The notes below the pieces were generated by a model that was not told where the DNA came from, made no database searches, and worked only from the letters and a program-made list of their open reading frames with translations. The position numbers and the translations under genes are program-made. From Druceiella hillmani (Eukaryota; Arthropoda; Insecta; Lepidoptera; Hepialidae), in contig JAYKKI010000062.1 of assembly GCA_039881145.1 (NCBI GenBank), positions 2,053,501 to 2,117,500 on the forward strand: a stretch of 64,000 nucleotides of DNA. Direction: 5' to 3'. Below, piece by piece: positions 27,279-39,654 of the stretch. How positions within the stretch are numbered: the stretch's first letter is position 1; every line of letters begins with the position of its first letter.

Positions 27279-27308
27279 GGTACCCGACATTATCATGTCG
27301 GGAATACC
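27279..27308. repeat. GC-rich hairpin
   Basis: CCCGACAT-TATC-ATGTCGGG at 27283-27302 is a perfect 8-bp stem with a 4-base loop. GGTA and TACC outside it extend the stem past a 2-base bulge. The neighbouring word ACCCGA repeats on the right. Confidence 0.8.
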
Positions 27309-30300
27309 CGATCTCTTTCATTTAGTCGCAGCCCTTTTAAGGAGCAAGATGAAGAATAAACAAACAATAAAATATTATCATTTTCATGCCATTGGAAACT
27401 AAAAACACTTACATTATCCACTTGATAATTTTTACTGACGTTTGATGATAGTTAATCTTTGATTTATTGCTTGCAAGAGGTATATTTGATAGCAAAGACG
27501 CAATCACGCTTTGTTATTCTATGCAATCAACATCTTAATTAAGTAAACTTCGCCTTCTCGAAGATAGAGCACAAAACGTGAGAAAATTGTAGGCGCAGTC
27601 GGACGCGCTTGGTATAGAGTGACCCACTTTTGCTCAATTGGCCGAATATTTACGAGTACCTTTAATAGTTTTAAAACCATACAAAGGTTTTTATCACCTT
27701 TCTCCTTTGAATATCCACATTATTAATTTATATAGAATAATATTCATATATATAAATACATGATTTGTTTCTATTGTTGCTATTAGTGGCCTCTGCAACC
27801 AAGTTAAGAATTAATGGTGCAGGTTAAGCCGTTTTAGAGTTAAGTCTAGTTGAAGAGAGAAATGACCAAAAAAAAATCTGAATTTAAAAATGTAGTGAAA
27901 CAAAGTTTAGGTACAGGCTAATTATTTCAATATTTCATATGAATATTTTATTTATATTTATATGTATGTTTGTACATAATTAAAAAAAAGTAATTTTAAT
28001 TTATTTACTTAAGTAATTTAGTAAACATATTTTCTTATATTATTATTTGACGGCATCCGTTTATTTATGTGTTCATTTTATCAAAAGTGACTTTTCATCA
28101 GAATCAATTGTATTTTGATAAAAAATAGTCTATTTCTCAATTATGAAGACCGCTTATTAATAATTTAGTAAAAACAATTTTCAATTATGTCATTGCTGAT
28201 AAGTCTCAAATCTTTAAGTCCGCTTCGTAATTATTGGACGTTGGCATTTTAAAATTTTTTTTGCATATTTAATATTTGACAATTTGCTTTTATTTGTATA
28301 TTAATCATTTATAAACATGTAAGTAAAATCTAAAAAAATTACAAATGATTCATAGAAAAAACCATTTTTATGCAACAATTGTGTAACAACTTTTTTACAA
28401 ATTAAAATTTCAAGTGAGACTTCTGTTCTTTCTGGTATTTCCTCAGTCCTGCTTATTTTATCTTACGATGTTCTCAAATATATAAAACGGACTATTATTT
28501 CAATACCCATATTTCCTAGTTTTTTATTTATAACAAGAGAAGTTTGGGAAACTGCTAAGCTTTATTTAACATTAGTTTACAATTCATATTTTTAAGAGCG
28601 GTATGTTATTTACGAGGATCGAACAGTCAAGTTATGAAATCGGTTACAAAACTAGCGTTTGTCCAAAAGACTGCTTGCCTTGCTGACGTCTTGTAAAATT
28701 TATAAGATAAACTATAAAATTACATAATTGCATAATAAATATTGCATAATTAAGAGTGTAAACTGTTTTAAAGTAAATTATTCAGCAGATTGAGTGTAGC
28801 AGCTAATATTGTAATACCGCATCGTCCATTCCTAACATACGCTAGAAGAATTGTAAGTAGTGGATTGATTCGATAGTTAGCCACATTGTCAGTAAAAAAT
28901 AACGCTATCCTATTTCATATGTTCAGAAACCGTTATATTTAAGAGCTGAAAATTTACAATTTGTTGCATTTAATATATAATGCAAAGTTGATCACATCGA
29001 TTTATCTGTTTTTTCCAAAGTTTCACAATAACAAAGTAGCATCATGATACATTGCATATAAATTATTAATAAAATCGAATTCATAAAAAAATAGAAATTA
29101 TATACGGTTCATATCAGGACAAAGAAATAAAAAGGACGATTTTAGTTGACTTTTACCATATGTATTACCATGCAATTTTATTTAATGCTGAGGTGTCCGG
29201 AGATTATTCCTATCTTTGATTTGAAATTCGAGGACCTGTTGATAAATGCCAGTATCTTAATCGTGTATACAATAGAATGCCGGTATTATTAATATGGTTA
29301 AATTAAAAACTAAAACGTAACATATACCGTTTACTAATATTCTTCATCTTACTTATAAAGAATGCTCAAGATGACGATTATACACTTCATTTACGTACTA
29401 AAAAATGGTCAAATTCTATTTCCAACCCGTATTAGAACTACGTTCTTTTTTAAGGAGTCGAAACTAAAAGGTAGCCGGAATTGTATATGTACTATATGGA
29501 AATCTAAAAAGGTAAATAAAGACCTGAATTAGCGTAGGTGTAGATTGTTTCAGTGGCTTTACTAATGTCCAAACCTTAAATATTTCTTAACTTTCAGTAC
29601 TTGAATTTATCCTTTGGTATAAATAGCGTTAGATGTCAAGCATATTTTCTTCCCTGCTATATTCAACTACACAGAAATAGGTGTTAATGCGATTAAACAA
29701 GACCAAAAAAAAGAGCGAATCGAGGAAAACTAGAAGTATTTAGAAATTTTATGGATTTAATCACACTTTGCCAATTTAATAAACTTCTTGTGCGAAGTCC
29801 ATGATTAAATCTTGTAGTTATTATTTTACGATATTTTAATCAAAGAATATTTCGCTTCGAGATTTTATTCGATTTAGCTAATCTTTTTTGAGCGCAAAAT
29901 TAACGTAGGCCCATAACGATGATTACCGGATTTATTGAATTGAAAATGTTGGTAATACAGTTCATTTCTCGTGACAGGCATCTTGTGGGACCGAAGAAAT
30001 TACTACTTTTTTCGAAGCATTCTGATTTATAACCAGAAATGTGGCTCCTATATTTTATGTAAATCTTTTCGAATTCTTACCTATTATGGTGTTGTAAAGT
30101 TTTTGAACCTATGAACTATTTTACACTATTAATTAATTTCAATCTGTTTTGTTGTATATAGATTTCTCATTTTATATTCCTTTAGATCATTTTTTGGAAT
30201 TTTAAATTTTGTGAGAAACTTTCCAAATAAAAAAAAAGATTATTTGTGTCATAATTGAGTTAAAAAAAATGACGCCGGTAATGAAGAATATTTTTGATTT

Positions 30301-31810
30301 TCAAGTGTGAAAATTTCTTGACAATCAGGCTTTAATATTCTGAGATATATTAATTTAAGTGAACCTACTTTTCCAATATTGAAAACAATGGAAATAAAGC
30401 AAAAAAGTATCAAGCAACTCCTGAAAATCGTAATGAAAGTTTAAAAACTGAAAATTTAGAGTTAACTGAGATTATGAAGATATTAACTATTAGTATTTTC
30501 ACTGTTTTGCATCAATATTAGCTCTTGGAAAAATATTTTTTATAAATTGGTGCCGCGTTTGCTAAAAAGGAATGGAATTAAATAATCTAGATATACATTT
30601 CTGTAATTCTTCCACCATTTTTTTAATTTCGAATCTTTGGACTTTGATCTTACCATTGTTCATCTTTAAATACATGTTTTCCATTGAAGCTCTCTTTGTC
30701 AATATTTCACAAAAATGATTATCCAATATTTTTATTAGTCTCTGTTGGAAATATTGGTGAATTGTTTTCTGGACACTAATGATATATAAATAGCTCAAAA
30801 GTTTACAAATTACGGCAGTTATGGCTCGTTCCAACCACCACAAATAAAATAGAATACATGCAAAAAGTTTAACAAAATTTCAGTGTGATTACAAAGGAAA
30901 TTGGAGAAAAGAAAAATTATAATACGTTTAAGCACAATTTTGAGATATTTAACATTTTTAATGTTAGGATGAAATTGTTAGAAATATATTCCTTTATGGA
31001 ATCCGGAATCCAACGTCCTGGCGAAATGTATCAATTTTCGTTTATTTAAAATGGTATCCACTCCAATCGAATCAGAATATACAACTGCTTCATAACCGTG
31101 TAGTTAACATGAACATAGAGGTTAGAGGAATTTTCGATAAATTACCGAATTCCACTATATGCTCGGCGTAGTACACCTCTCCAGTATGCAGTCTGACTAC
31201 GCTACGTGATTGAAAGGCTTTTCACATGCCTGCTATGGATATCGACTTTATTATTAAATTCCAAATATGGGGCATGTTTTCGAAATTCCATAATCTCAAT
31301 ATCAGATAATTGGATGTGAGCTGGTTGTCAGTTAAACAATCGTTGAATATATTGAAAAAACTTTAAATAATTGCTCCTGAATTATGGTGTTTTAATATAC
31401 TTTAAAGTTTATTAATTGTATTATCTTCGAACATAATTCACATAAATAAATTGCTAGACATTAATCCCTTCTTTGGTATTGTAAGGCTCACAATTGTTTT
31501 TGTCTTTTGTCTTATCGTATTTTAGTTAATTTTTTTTTAGTACAATATCATTTTTTATAAAAACATATTAATTCCTTACATATAAAAGTGAGTGAAACAC
31601 TGATTTAAATCTCACTCGAAGAGAACTAAATATTTTCTGTGCCATAAAAAAAATGTATAACAGAAAATTTTGCTTCTCAGAATATTACATCATGAATACG
31701 TGTAATACCCAAACTAGAAACCAAAGTAAATAAGAACAGATCCGAAAATTATATACGCAATATATTCTTGGCTTCAGACTATATTTTTGAGACGGTGATT
31801 GGATATTTTT

Positions 31811-31832
31811 GATTACCTTAAATAAGGTAATC
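31811..31832. repeat. Perfect palindrome, 10-bp arms
   Basis: GATTACCTTA and its exact reverse complement flank a two-base loop. Confidence 0.8.
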
Positions 31833-32259
31833 TGTTTGTATATAATATGTGTAATAATTCTTGTACTATCTCATATTACTATTCATAATTGTTGGCTTAT
31901 AGTCATAGCCATTTTATTTAATACTGGTACATAAAGTACACTCAATCACGTCAATTCGTAAATAATATATGCAAAAAATATTCAAAAAAAAAAAAAATAA
32001 ATAAACAACAATATCTTAAATAAATAATTATACCCTAAATAAATAATTATACCGCCGACGAAGGAGTTAATAACAAGCCAGATGAATTAAAATACATATT
32101 AGATAAAATCAATAATTCAATTAATACGAAAAATTTACTTGAATACAAAGTAATTTTCAATTACAATAATAATACAAAGTGTCAAATTTAAAAAAAATAA
32201 CAAAAATACAAATTATTGTAATGAAATTAAATGTAATGGTAATTATGAAATATTTATTT

Positions 32260-34258
32260 ATTAGCTAATGCTTCGTTCACTTTTTAATAAGCTTTTCCCG
32301 TAAGCATGTTCTTCACTCTGCTCTGGAAATGAATGCCTTCCAAAACTTTAATTGTTGCAGACAATTCGTCTTAAAATGTGGTACTATTGCATATAAAACT
32401 GTGTCTGTTGGCCTTGTACAGTCTATACTTAATGCTTTTAATGTTATCCCCGAACCCGGTGCTGTATTCGTACTCATCACATTTAAAAAAAACATTGTTA
32501 ATATCTTTTGGCATACATAATATTTTCATATACAAAGTACTAGTCATAGTCATTATCCACAATTAAAGTCATTATCTTGTGAAAATAAGCAAAATAAACC
32601 GCCTTTGCGGCGTCCGCCTCATACAATTCCACCACCTTCTTTACGGCCAATGTGGCAGTACTTAATATTGAGCTGTTTCTGATAAGTGAAAGTCTCAATT
32701 TAAATTTTCATCTGGAGTGACACCTAAGAATTTTACTTTATTAATTTCATTTAAAGATCAGTTTTTCAGCAACTCAATAGTCATGATCTTCAAGCTTCTA
32801 AACTCCTCCTGACACGAGTCTCTGAATCTTAGACCTGCTAAATATATAATTGCGCGTTTGTGAAAAAAAAATTCCATTTGAGTACCCCATAAAAACAACC
32901 CGTAAGTCATTATGCTGCGAAAATAAGCAAGATAAACCACCTTTGCGGCGTTTACCTCATACAATTCCACCACCTTCTTTACGGCCAATGTGGGAGCATT
33001 TAATATTGAGCTGTTTCTGATATATGAAAGTCTCAATTTAAATTTTCATGTGGAGTCACACCTAAGAATTTTACTTTATTAATTTTATTTGAAAATCAGT
33101 TTTTCAGCATTTCTTTAATCAAGTCGTTTCCACATTTTTGCTCGATCCCAAACAAAATGAATGACATTTGTCTTATCCATATTTAATAAAAAATATTGTC
33201 TTCAAACCACCTACATACCTTATTGAGAACCTCTTTAAGATTATTAGGAAGGTTTTCATGATTAGAGCCTTTTATAATTGAAGTCGTGTTATTCGCAATC
33301 ATTAAAATGTAATTTTTATCATGGGAACAAACACTGAGATCATTTACGTAAACTAGGACAATTAGAGGACCTAGCCTATCCTCTTATGCCATAATATTCT
33401 AGTTTACATAACAATATATTATGGCCCACGTAATCAAACGTTTTTGATAAATCACAAAGTAGCCCTATAGTTTTCCATGGTTTATCCAGTGCTAATAAAA
33501 TGCTTGCGGGGTCTGCTGCAAGTTGTGGACTATCCTCTCTAAAAACCAAACTGGTTGCAGTCGATAATGCAGTTTTTAGTAAAAAAATTCTATCAGTCTT
33601 ATCGCTATAAGTTTTTCAAAGACTTTACTGAATACCGGCAGAATATAAAAGGACAATAATTTCCTACTTCATTTTTTGAACCATTCTTGAAAAGTAATAT
33701 TACCTTCGCCGACTTCATGCGATAAGACAACGAGCCAGTGCGCACACAAGCAATGAAAAACGATTTCAAAGGCATTATTAAAACTTTACTCAATTATTTT
33801 ATTACTTTACGGGACACATGCCATAGATCAACTCACGATTTCGTTTTCATATTTTAAAATACATAATTTATTTTATCTATCGTTAATAGTTCAAATTTAA
33901 ATTCTTTCCAATTTTTGTTAGTACACATAATTAACAACGAGAGGGTCGCTTCTTTAGAAGAAAGTAGATGTTTAATTAATGTTTCAATTATATTTGAAAA
34001 ATACTTATTGAAATGTTTGGCAATCACATTATCGTGTATTGTCTATAGTGTATTCTGCTGTTATTTGGAATGTGTTTTTTTTCATAAATGTGTTTATCAT
34101 AAGATTTACCAGTTTCTGCTATTCTAGCTTTCCAAGCAGTTTTCATTTCATTAGGCGCGTTAATCGTTTTTTGCTTTGGATAATTTCCTTTAGATTTCAC
34201 TGATACTATCTTAAATGTTTTACTTTATTTTGATACGTAAGCTTTAGGGGGCCGTTAC
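32260..34258 (-). pseudogene. Non-LTR retrotransposon: reverse transcriptase to C-terminus
   Basis: Reading the minus strand from 34258, the order is that of a Jockey/CR1-type LINE ORF2. First comes a linker with INAPNEMKTAWK, then AKHFNKYFSNIIETL and the RT fingers with MKSAKVILLFKNGSKN and NYCPF. Motif A follows as LLCDLSKTFD, then HNILLCKLEYYGIRG. The YxDD region reads VYVNDLS...MIANNTT. After KFLGV come AAKVVYLAYFRSIMTYG and RFRDSCQ, and the tail ends with YSTGFGD...KYRLYKAN and GKAY-KVNEAL. The catalytic pair of motif C (normally ADDT) is ANNT. Several stops and frameshifts are present. The tail region (32371-32562) and part of motif E/thumb (32758-33036) remain open. The endonuclease half of the same element appears at 39655-40600. 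Confidence 0.85.
32566..33108 (-). repeat. 338-bp tandem duplication inside the RT pseudogene
   Basis: Positions 32566-32770 and 32904-33108 align without gaps at an offset of 338 bases, with high identity, including GCGGCGT, TTCTTTACGGCCAATGTGG and CACCTAAGAATTTTACTTTA. On the minus strand the protein order KFLGV...AYF...LKIMT is followed by a return to KFLGV. Both junctions carry GCTGAAAAACTGAT, so a slippage or unequal exchange at that short homology is likely. Confidence 0.9.
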
Positions 34259-35984
34259 GAAAATTATGCCAATACGGGCAGAGAGGTCAAATATATAGTA
34301 ATACGCAACACATGTCAATAAATAATATATTATTAGAAAGATAGACCACTATATTTAAAATTGTGTCGAGATTTAAGAAAAAAAGTCTATTAATATAGTA
34401 ACAAGTCCTCTAATTTTAGAAGAATCGTAAAACAAACGCATTTTGAGATGCCTAATCTCAAGTATTATGCGAATTTATAATGAAAAATGACATACAGTTT
34501 ATCAAAAACATAGTTATTTTTGAATTTGTCAGGCAAAATTTCAATACCTGTTATATTTATTTCATAAACATGAATTCAAATCACTCAAAATTACGCACTT
34601 AATTCTCCTATGAGAAAGTACGAAAACGTCAAATAAAATTAATATGAAATACTAGCAGAAATAAATAAACATTCAGTCAACGGCTGAATGCTGTCAGCGA
34701 CGTAACTCCTGGCTGCTTTATTCGATTTTATTGATCCTTAATTTAAAGTAAATATACTTCTATATTTAGTAAGCGTTCATGATCTTGAACATTTTAAAGT
34801 TAAGTATTTTTAATGTAATATTATTTTAATGTCACATTTTTGAAGTGCTCTTTCATATTTTTTTATAGCAAAAGACACAATAAAATTAATTTTAATTTTT
34901 AACCGCCAATTTTTAAAATTTCAAATTTAATTTCATATTAATTCTTTTAACAAACGGTTTATGTAAAAAACTAACCGTTTATCAAAGAAAGCTAAGATGA
35001 GGAGTATGTTAAATCTAGGAAGACCAAATCCGAGCTAACGACTAACTCAAATTTATTTTAAGTTTCTGCTTCCTTTTTCTTGTTCTTTCTGAGTAGACTC
35101 TAAATCAATTATTCGAATATTTTGCTAGATTCAATTTATTTAATTGAAATAATTATATAAGACTCTTTAAAATCTGTTATTATATATAAATCTATGTTAT
35201 ATTGATTAGGATTATAATGTCTTTACACGTTCATGTGCATATTATTAGTACCGGAATATGTCGCTTTAGTCGCCAATAGTTCCGTATTTAATATTAATCA
35301 AATTTAATTATGAATTGTAGCCATTTTTATTTATTAGTTTTGTTAGAGGTAAATATAGTCACTGATGAATGAAAAATATTAATTTATTATCTTAAAAAAC
35401 CAAAAACAAGACAAGTAACGTGGCCAAAAACAGTATATGATTGTTATTTGCTATATGATGGTTATAACTCTTGCGATGTAATAACATCGACTTCTTAAAT
35501 ATATCGATCTTTGAAAGTGCCTAAATTTAATTTTGTTTTACAAAGAAGTTGGTGTAACAGCTGATTGATATTGTTTAAATTCAAGAATAACTAGTTTATG
35601 ATATCAGACGATACAATTTTTTTTAAAAACCGACAATTTTATAATACTGTTTAGGCGTAATTCCGACTTTTAGATAACACGTTGTTTTTTTTTGTATTCT
35701 ATTGCGCATTCAATATTAAATTATTGATATAATCTTGCATCAGCATCTAATTTGACGGACACTTACAAATAGTAGAGCTATATTTGTATGATGCTTCATA
35801 CAACTAAATTATCTCATCCTCATAAATGCTGTAGTAACTTACTAGTTGATAAGCATTCCTATTAAGCCATTGATACAATCCACTCATTTTAATGTCACAT
35901 ACAAATACTATGGCAGATATGTATTTTTATTATTCCAGAATATGGTGTCCATAGTTATACGTGGTCGAATAATAATATAATTTT

Positions 35985-38075
35985 CTTTGTATTTTCGACC
36001 AAAATGAATCAATTTCTGTACATGGAAACGTGAATTGCAGATTAACACACATTACCGCAATTTTAGGGTTTTGGTCAAACGGTTCTGGCTTTAGTCATTT
36101 TGAAACCATATCAGCCACTTTGGACATTCCAGAGATACCTTGACAGCTTTACAGTCTTCTTCATAATCAGGTATGTGAATGGTGGCAATTCGCTTCTGAG
36201 TATACTATTCAACAGGCTACGAAGGAAGAGGCAAATTATTCTATGTAAATTGGAAATGTAGACGCTCAAGGAATACCAGCAATAAGTGTAGCAGCTGAGG
36301 GCTGTTGGTCAAAAAGGTCGTATAGAACAAATTATAATGCTCTTTTGTGTGCTACCGCTATTGTAGGCTTTCATGCAAAAAAATGCTGTATTTGGGTGTT
36401 AAAAATAAATATTGTGTAATTTGTACTAGAGCAAAAAAAGAACGTTACTCATCATTAAAGTTCATTTACCGCAATGGAGTCAACTATACTTTTGGAGGGG
36501 TTTAAAATTTAAATCCGTGATAGAAATAAGTTTTTCATAAATGAGCTTTCAATTTATGAAAAACTTATTTCTGATGATGAATTTAGTGCTTCTGAAAAGA
36601 TTTTAGATTTGAAGCCATATGCAAAAACCTACAGTAAAAAAAGCAGAATGTAAAATAATCTTTTACCAAATTATAGCAATCCTTTATTAGAATCAATCAA
36701 AAATACTTGCCATAGTATTCATTCACGTAAAGTCGTTAAAGATGAATATTTACGTTTAAGAACGGGGGTTCATTTTGCGATTCATCATTCAAAGCATTAT
36801 TAAGTTTAGACGAAAAATTATTAAGTTCAGACGAAAAAATTAATTATTTATCAGAGGATATCCTATATGGTCCTTATCATATATATGGCGAACACACAAA
36901 TTGTGCCCAACATTGTGTTCTTCAGATATTCAAGCAACCCGTAATAATAAAAATATTATTCCCGAATTAATAACATCATCCTTAATGTGTAAACTACAAC
37001 AATTATGCGTAAAACTTTCTAGACATTTACAAAGTTTAATCTACGACGTAACGAGCAACATCGCAGAAAATTTTAATGCTCAGTTTGCCAAGTTTGTTGG
37101 AGGGAAGCGCATTAATTTTCACTCAAAGACGTCCTCATACCGGACGCTTTGCAGGCATAATAATGTCTTTCAATACGCAACGGCTTCATTTTGTTGTTCA
37201 GGAAGTTATTTTTGGAACACCTGCTAAAGAGACAATTGCGCGCCTGGATTCAAAGGGATGTTCAATAATTTTACGTACAAAACTACGAAAGAAAAAATTT
37301 AAAATTTAAAGGTGCAAATTATGGTGGAAATTGCCAATAAGCTGATATGAGTGACAGATTACTTGAAAAATGTGGACCTGAGTTTTTAAGTAAATTGGCT
37401 CTTACAAAAATTAAACGGGATAATTTGGAAAGAAATACCATCTTGCAAAATCGTAGTCAAAGTAGCAAGAGATTCGAAAAATCTTTAACTGCATCGTGGT
37501 TTAGCAGAGTATACATGCAAAGAAAAAATACTCATTGTAGATCTCTCGTCAAAACCATTTTGTACGGTTCACCATCAGGCAATGTTCCGTTTATCAAATG
37601 TGGTGAAGATATTGAACAAACTACACTTAACCAACTTTGCATTCAAGAAAATGTTGTTATTGAGAAGTGCGGTTTTTATTAATAAGGAATATTGTTTTCT
37701 GAGGGCAACCCCTTAAAGCAAATACAGTAATAACATTTTATAAATTAATTGTCATTTTTCTGCCGCCAATATGGGAAGCAATTGAAAATAAAAAAATTAA
37801 ATTTTGAAAAAAGCATAGCAGCTAATAGTGGACACAGACCATGCTTGGTATTACCAAGTACCGGGTCAGCTATAATTTATAAAATGATACCATTGCCTAT
37901 TTGCCACTTGGACTAGTGAGAGAACACAACTGAAGTCGAAATAATTGAATGAGATGACTAATTTCTGGAGAAGAAAATAAAATCTAAACTAATTAAATGT
38001 TATATTGGCTGTTTACTTCCAGAATTGATCCACCGCATTCGAGGTTAATGAATATCAGAGATCCTTATTTCTTGA
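35985..38075 (+). pseudogene. Mutator-like transposase fused to YqaJ-type nuclease domain
   Basis: In order along the plus strand, across several frames, I read GFSHFETISATLDIP, then GNVDAQGIPAISVAAEGCWS with KRSY. CICTRA-like VICTRAKKERY follows, then MESTI, LISDDEFS in place of LIGDGDS, and the KPYAK block. KINYLSEDILYGPYHIYGEH comes next, then IAENFNAQFAKFVGGKRINF. After a frameshift the sequence reads QRRPHTGRFAGIIMSFN. From 37347 a YqaJ-like domain follows, with LTASWFSRV, SLVKTILYG and ENVVIEKCGFY, then DHAWYYQVPGQL, LFATWTSE, CYIGCLLPELI and DPPHSRLMNIRDP at about 38070. This Mutator-plus-YqaJ architecture is known from arthropod genomes. Many stops and shifts, plus a palindromic insertion at 36522-36572, show that it is dead. 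Confidence 0.8.
36522..36572. repeat. Perfect palindrome, 21-bp arms, inside the transposase pseudogene
   Basis: The arm at 36522-36542 is the exact reverse complement of 36552-36572, with a 9-base loop. The right arm encodes the expected YEKLIS segment of the transposase. The left arm lies in sequence that does not fit the protein, so it looks like a fold-back copy of the right arm. Confidence 0.95.
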
Positions 38076-38432
38076 ACGCTGTCTCATGAATGTTGAGAAT
38101 AAAATTAATATTTGAATGATGTGAGGGCTGGGTTATAAGCACAGTTTTAAATAAATGTACTTGGGTTCCACCCCGACTTCATAATGATGCAATTAGAGTG
38201 TTTTATTAAGATTTCTTGATACGTATTTTTTTCATAAACCAGGTTAGAGTATTTTTATGAACATATTCCCGCGCTAAGCATGCCCGTTTTCCTCTCTCAA
38301 AGTCTTTTTATTTCACTTAAAATAGAGAGCAAGTTTTATCTCCATAAAATGTTTAAAAATCGCTTACGAAAACTACTTTAATACATATTAATTATCTTCA
38401 TTTCTCTCCTCATTCAACTTTTTAACTTAAAA

Positions 38433-38504
38433 ACCATGACAAAAGCTCATTTAGGACAACAACTTATTTAGAAGTTGTTGTCACAAATGAGCTACTGTCA
38501 TGGT
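38433..38504. repeat. Near-perfect palindrome, 33-base arms
   Basis: 38433-38465 (beginning ACCATGACA) pairs with 38472-38504 over 29 of 33 positions around a 6-base loop. It lies in non-coding sequence downstream of the Mutator/YqaJ pseudogene. Confidence 0.9.
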
Positions 38505-39654
38505 CATAGAAATAAAATAAATGGTATAGAAAAAAGAATAAATACATGCAATTCTAGTCTTTTCTATGCAAATTTTTATATCTACACTTCCTCTATTCCT
38601 AGTGCTATGTACCTGTAACAATTTTCCCGGATGAGTGACTTTTCTTGGAAAAGTTTGATGATTTTAATTACATCTCTTTAATTATACAACATACATACTA
38701 CATATTCTACGGCAATCTGGAAATTATAAGCTATCATATTTCGAAAGTTGTATACCAACTATATCAATAGTTTTAGCAAGATTCTCTGAAAAGGAACATA
38801 TAAACAAAGAAATAAACTTCCCTCATTATGATTTTAGTAAGATATAACGTGCATACAATATTGTCAGGATGATAATAGTTTTTTTTTAATATTTTCATGT
38901 ATATAATTCTTAAATCAAACGTTATGTTAACAAAATTACAATACCATTATAATTATTTCAGCTCAATATTTACAAGTACTGGCAAATGTGTGTACCAGAA
39001 AACATTCAAGAATTTTTGTGTAAAAAATTAAAGTATGTAAAGTGAATTTTTAATTTTCAGCGATTTTTCAGCGTTTTGGTACTATGTAATATTAATAAAG
39101 TATGTTAAGCGCATAATATTAATTAAGGAGGAGAAATTGAACAAAAATTATATTATATTATACAAATTGATTAATATTGAAAATAAATATCGTTTCTACC
39201 CTTTCCAGTTGGTATCATTTCATAACCAACAATTGGTTGGCTAATTAGATTTACTGTTTGGCGAAGCGTACGCTCGAAGTTAAATAATATGGACGATATA
39301 TGAAACAGCAAAGAAACCCTGACATAAAATTAAATTCATCTATAGAATATCATTTTATGATACGTATTTAAAATAACGTAAAATTTACTTTTGACTAATC
39401 CGGATTATATACCGTATTATATGGCTACACAGATATCCGACATACTCCTAATAGCAAATTACATATTTTCTTTTAATACTGAGGCTTAAAATAATTGGTG
39501 GAAAATTAATTGTCGGGAAAAACTAAGATATCATTATCGATATTAATATGAAAATGTAGATCGCTAGTGCGGTGTTACGAACGTTAACGGCTCCGCGCTA
39601 TCTATGGGTGACATTTATATTGAATTCAATTACGACAAACGGGTGATGGACCCA

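Larger units (their letters stand above)
24330..32259. other. Long unassigned AT-rich stretch
   Basis: No coding homology was recognised in almost 8 kb. Small structures are a 52-bp tandem pair at 25867-25963, hairpins at 27279-27308 and 31811-31832, and a doubled TAAATAAATAATTATACC at about 32019-32053. The frames at 25398-25616 (plus) and 30562-30843 (minus) carry no motif that I know. A GC-richer patch at about 31130-31250 is unexplained. Confidence 0.5.
34259..39652. mobile_element. Inferred 5.4-kb insertion splitting the LINE
   Basis: To the right of 39652 the minus-strand LINE linker reads IKISGNKLFFLYDLSKIYPNDNF and stops. To the left of 34259 it resumes as a LTYQNKVKHLR-like segment, which normally follows within a few residues. 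The intervening 5.4 kb carries a Mutator-like transposase pseudogene on the opposite strand, so a DNA transposon insertion is the simplest cause. The two ends share only a weak GCCGTTA similarity in inverted orientation, and I could not find a convincing 8-10 bp target duplication. The exact borders are therefore approximate. Outside 35985-38075 and the palindrome at 38433, I recognise nothing within it. Confidence 0.5.

Noticed and set aside
39595..39620. GCGCTATCTATGGGTGACA as a second copy of the Helitron-like element at 3.1 kb
   Set aside because: It resembles GCGCCATCTGTGGGCGACA at 3121, but nothing on either side aligns and no CTAG end with hairpin is present.
34259..39652. Terminal inverted repeats of the inferred insertion
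   Set aside because: Only GCCGTTA plus scattered matches pair between the two ends; this is not better than chance, so no TIR is annotated.
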